15,612 nucleotides of DNA from the NCBI GenBank assembly GCA_946405565.1, contig CAMJHU010000012.1:1-15612 (forward strand). The letters are read 5' to 3'. Positions 13,762 to 15,612 of this stretch are shown here, piece by piece. The translations under genes and the position numbers were made by a program. How positions within the stretch are numbered: position 1 is the first letter of the stretch; each line of letters begins with the position of its first letter. The notes beneath the pieces are model-generated. The model was not told where the DNA came from, made no database searches, and worked only from the letters and a program-made list of their open reading frames with translations. Origin of the DNA: an uncultured Clostridia bacterium. Its GTDB lineage: Bacteria > Bacillota > Clostridia > Oscillospirales > Acutalibacteraceae.

Positions 13762-15612
13762 TTAGAGCGCCCGTAAAACCGAGAACAGCGAAATAATGAC
13801 AAATACCGTCTGCATCATCAGCACCTGGGCGGCGTCAATCGCATACGGACTGATCACACTCAGAATCACCACAAACAAAAATCCCATCACAAAACAAATG
13901 GATTGAATCAGCAGTCCCAGCCGTTCGGTTTCCTTCATACGCACCGCCGCCCGTATCGCCAACGAAAGTTCCTTCAAGCTGCCGTTGGTCGCCAGAAGTG
14001 CTTCTTCGCTGTCCGTTACCGCATAGGTGACGGAATCATACACACGGCTGCCCTCATTATCAAGAATCGAAATAAACCGTGGCGGCAGGTCGAAAACCTG
14101 CGTGATGAGCTTGACATTAATATTGGCATCACAGGTATAAATCATCAGATTGGTGCCGTCTGAGATAATCTGCACCAGAGCGCTTCTCACGGCAGCTGAC
14201 GCCTTGTATTCCAGCAGGTACACACCCATCAGACGGTTGTTGACCGCCACATACAACATCTGCTGACCCAGTTTTTCCGCCATAGCCTCGAATTCATCCA
14301 GACGCTTTAATCCGCCTCCCGCAATCACCACACGGTGCGTGGTCATCATCTCCCGATTGCCCACCAGCACCCGGCGCTCCCGCAGAAAGCCCGACATTCC
14401 CAGTTCGTTTTCATAGAACATCCCATCTACACTGTCCCGCAGACGAGTCTCATTCTGGATCAGCGCACCGAACACTTCACCCAGCGCACCGCCTGATGCC
14501 ATTAGCAGTGATGCGGCAGAAGCAGTGACTTCTTCAATCTCCATATCGCTCACTGCCAGCGCCTTGATCACCCGGATACTCCCGCGTGGGAACAAATCAG
14601 TGGTATTCACTGCGAAAGCGTCTGTATCTCCGAATTTTTCCACGGCATTCCACCCATTGAGCAACGCTCCTTTGCGCAGCAACTTTTTCGATGTCATGCT
14701 CAGCGGAATCTCCAGACACAACAGCCCCGTGATCGGCACGCTGGTGACCAGCGCGGCATTGAGCGCGGAACTTCCCACCGCAAGAAAATCGTCGCCCCGC
14801 CATACCCCGCGTATACCACCGATCAGCGCCGTGGCTGCCGCGATCACCAGCAGCCACGGATACAGCCGCGCCATAATCAGGCTGCTGCCGTCCTCACGGC
14901 AGGCGTTTTTAAAATAGCCTGACAACAGCTTGGTTCGCACCAGATAACATACTTTCGCATTGCGACTGCCTGACGCCAGACGTAAATCCACTCCCACGGG
15001 ACTGTCTTCCGCTGCCAGCAGCGCACTATGCAGCCCTTTTTTCATCACGAATCCAAAGCCTCTCGCCACCCGCAGCGTGTGCATCAGACGATTGGCGGTA
15101 TAGATGGTCACAGCAAAGCAGACCGGCGCCGCAAAGGTATTGGTCACCGGCTGGTGAAACGCCAGCGACAGCAGCAACATATACAGAATATGTCCCATCT
15201 CGGTCACCATGGCAATGGTCAATACCGTCCGGGTATTAAAGACCCGGTGCAACAGGTTCCGCATTCCTTCCGCCACATCCCGGAACGAAAGTCCCGCGGC
15301 AAAGCAAAGCCCTGCCAGCGATATGCCCAGATAGACCGGCGGCGCACCGTCCGGTGTGAAGATCGCCGGAAACGGCAGTCCGAACGCCGGCACTATCTCG
15401 AGTGCGCACAGAAACAGCGTCACAATTGTCAATTCAATCAGTCTGAACCGCAGGCGGTTGGCACGTTCCTCCAGTTCATAACGCGCCCGTCGAATCTCTT
15501 TGGTGCTGCGGTAATTGATCTTGGTCAGCCGCTCATCCTCACTCAGTTCATAAGGGGTACCACTCTTCCCTCGCAGCTTCTTTTGAATCTGTTCCTCCAG
15601 CGCAAAGAGATC
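13762..15612 (-). CDS. P-type ATPase-related membrane protein lacking catalytic motifs (5' end off window)
   Basis: The frame stays open to the right edge, so 616 residues are visible and the start is outside; the TTG at 15432 is internal. A charged cytoplasmic stretch comes first (YELSEDERLTKINYRSTKEI), then about six membrane segments, a large soluble part and two final segments (LGLLIQSICFVMGFLFVVIL and QVLMMQTVFVIISLFSVLRA). The layout follows heavy-metal-type P-type ATPases: SVPITGLLCLEIPLS at the ion-motif position, LLRKGALLNGWNAVEKFG, then the phosphorylation site, VLVGNREMM in the N domain, and a P-domain-like ISDGTNLMIYTCDAN. Yet the phosphorylation motif DKTGT reads NTTDL (residue 336 of the visible part is Asn, not Asp), TGD reads TCD, the metal CPC is SVP, and GDGxND is missing. 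It is therefore probably not an ion pump; the role is unknown. No clear terminator follows; greA starts from its own promoter downstream. Confidence 0.75.
   Translation of the reverse strand, partial: DLFALEEQIQKKLRGKSGTPYELSEDERLTKINYRSTKEIRRARYELEERANRLRFRLIELTIVTLFLCALEIVPAFGLPFPAIFTPDGAPPVYLGISLAGLCFAAGLSFRDVAEGMRNLLHRVFNTRTVLTIAMVTEMGHILYMLLLSLAFHQPVTNTFAAPVCFAVTIYTANRLMHTLRVARGFGFVMKKGLHSALLAAEDSPVGVDLRLASGSRNAKVCYLVRTKLLSGYFKNACREDGSSLIMARLYPWLLVIAAATALIGGIRGVWRGDDFLAVGSSALNAALVTSVPITGLLCLEIPLSMTSKKLLRKGALLNGWNAVEKFGDTDAFAVNTTDLFPRGSIRVIKALAVSDMEIEEVTASAASLLMASGGALGEVFGALIQNETRLRDSVDGMFYENELGMSGFLRERRVLVGNREMMTTHRVVIAGGGLKRLDEFEAMAEKLGQQMLYVAVNNRLMGVYLLEYKASAAVRSALVQIISDGTNLMIYTCDANINVKLITQVFDLPPRFISILDNEGSRVYDSVTYAVTDSEEALLATNGSLKELSLAIRAAVRMKETERLGLLIQSICFVMGFLFVVILSVISPYAIDAAQVLMMQTVFVIISLFSVLRAL

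Noticed and set aside
1..15612. CRISPR arrays, insertion sequences, attachment sites and tRNA genes
   Set aside because: No regularly spaced direct repeats, transposase motifs, terminal inverted repeats with target duplications, or cloverleaf sequences were seen in any intergenic gap.

Overview
The window looks like an ordinary chromosomal stretch of a Gram-positive, Clostridia-like bacterium (Firmicutes/Bacillota). An Oscillospirales-type gut lineage is plausible, but the sequence alone does not fix it. The reasons are strong AGGAGG-type ribosome binding sites, several near-perfect sigma-A promoters (TTGACA-17-TATAAT), the gene order rpsF-ssb-rpsR, cysteine-rich (zinc-ribbon) forms of S18 and L28, and protein families typical of Clostridia. 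Seventeen protein genes are supported, two of them running off the window edges. I see no tRNA, rRNA, CRISPR array, insertion sequence or phage module.

Layout, left to right. (1) 1-2595, plus strand: the 3' end of a CCA-adding tRNA nucleotidyltransferase, overlapping by ATGA a lipoprotein with a C39-like cysteine-peptidase domain, closed by a terminator. (2) 2726-5162, plus strand: a consensus promoter and serC-serA, the first two steps of serine synthesis. A bidirectional terminator is shared with (3) 5292-6643, minus strand: an ECF sigma factor and its membrane zinc-finger anti-sigma factor, start and stop overlapping. (4) 6747-7562, minus strand: a DUF4392/D-glutamate-cyclase-like gene. 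(5) 7674-8443 and 8463-8822, minus strand: rpsF-ssb-rpsR with its own promoter, a structured leader and a strong terminator. (6) 8933-10435, minus strand: a metallophosphoesterase and an amidohydrolase in a two-gene operon that runs into the rpsF promoter. (7) 10436-10781: an AT-rich divergent promoter region. (8) 10782-12100, plus strand: rpmB and a WYL-domain regulator. (9) 12296-15612, minus strand: a PlsC-type acyltransferase, greA with a consensus promoter, and a large membrane protein related to P-type ATPases that has lost the catalytic motifs.

Most of the content is core metabolism, translation and transcription. I found no clear multi-gene novel system. The observations most worth following are the degenerate P-type ATPase (catalytic Asp replaced by Asn, TGD replaced by TCD), the lipoprotein protease coupled to the CCA enzyme, a possible promoter that starts inside the rpsR terminator hairpin, and the structured rpsF leader, which may be an S6:S18 autoregulatory site.
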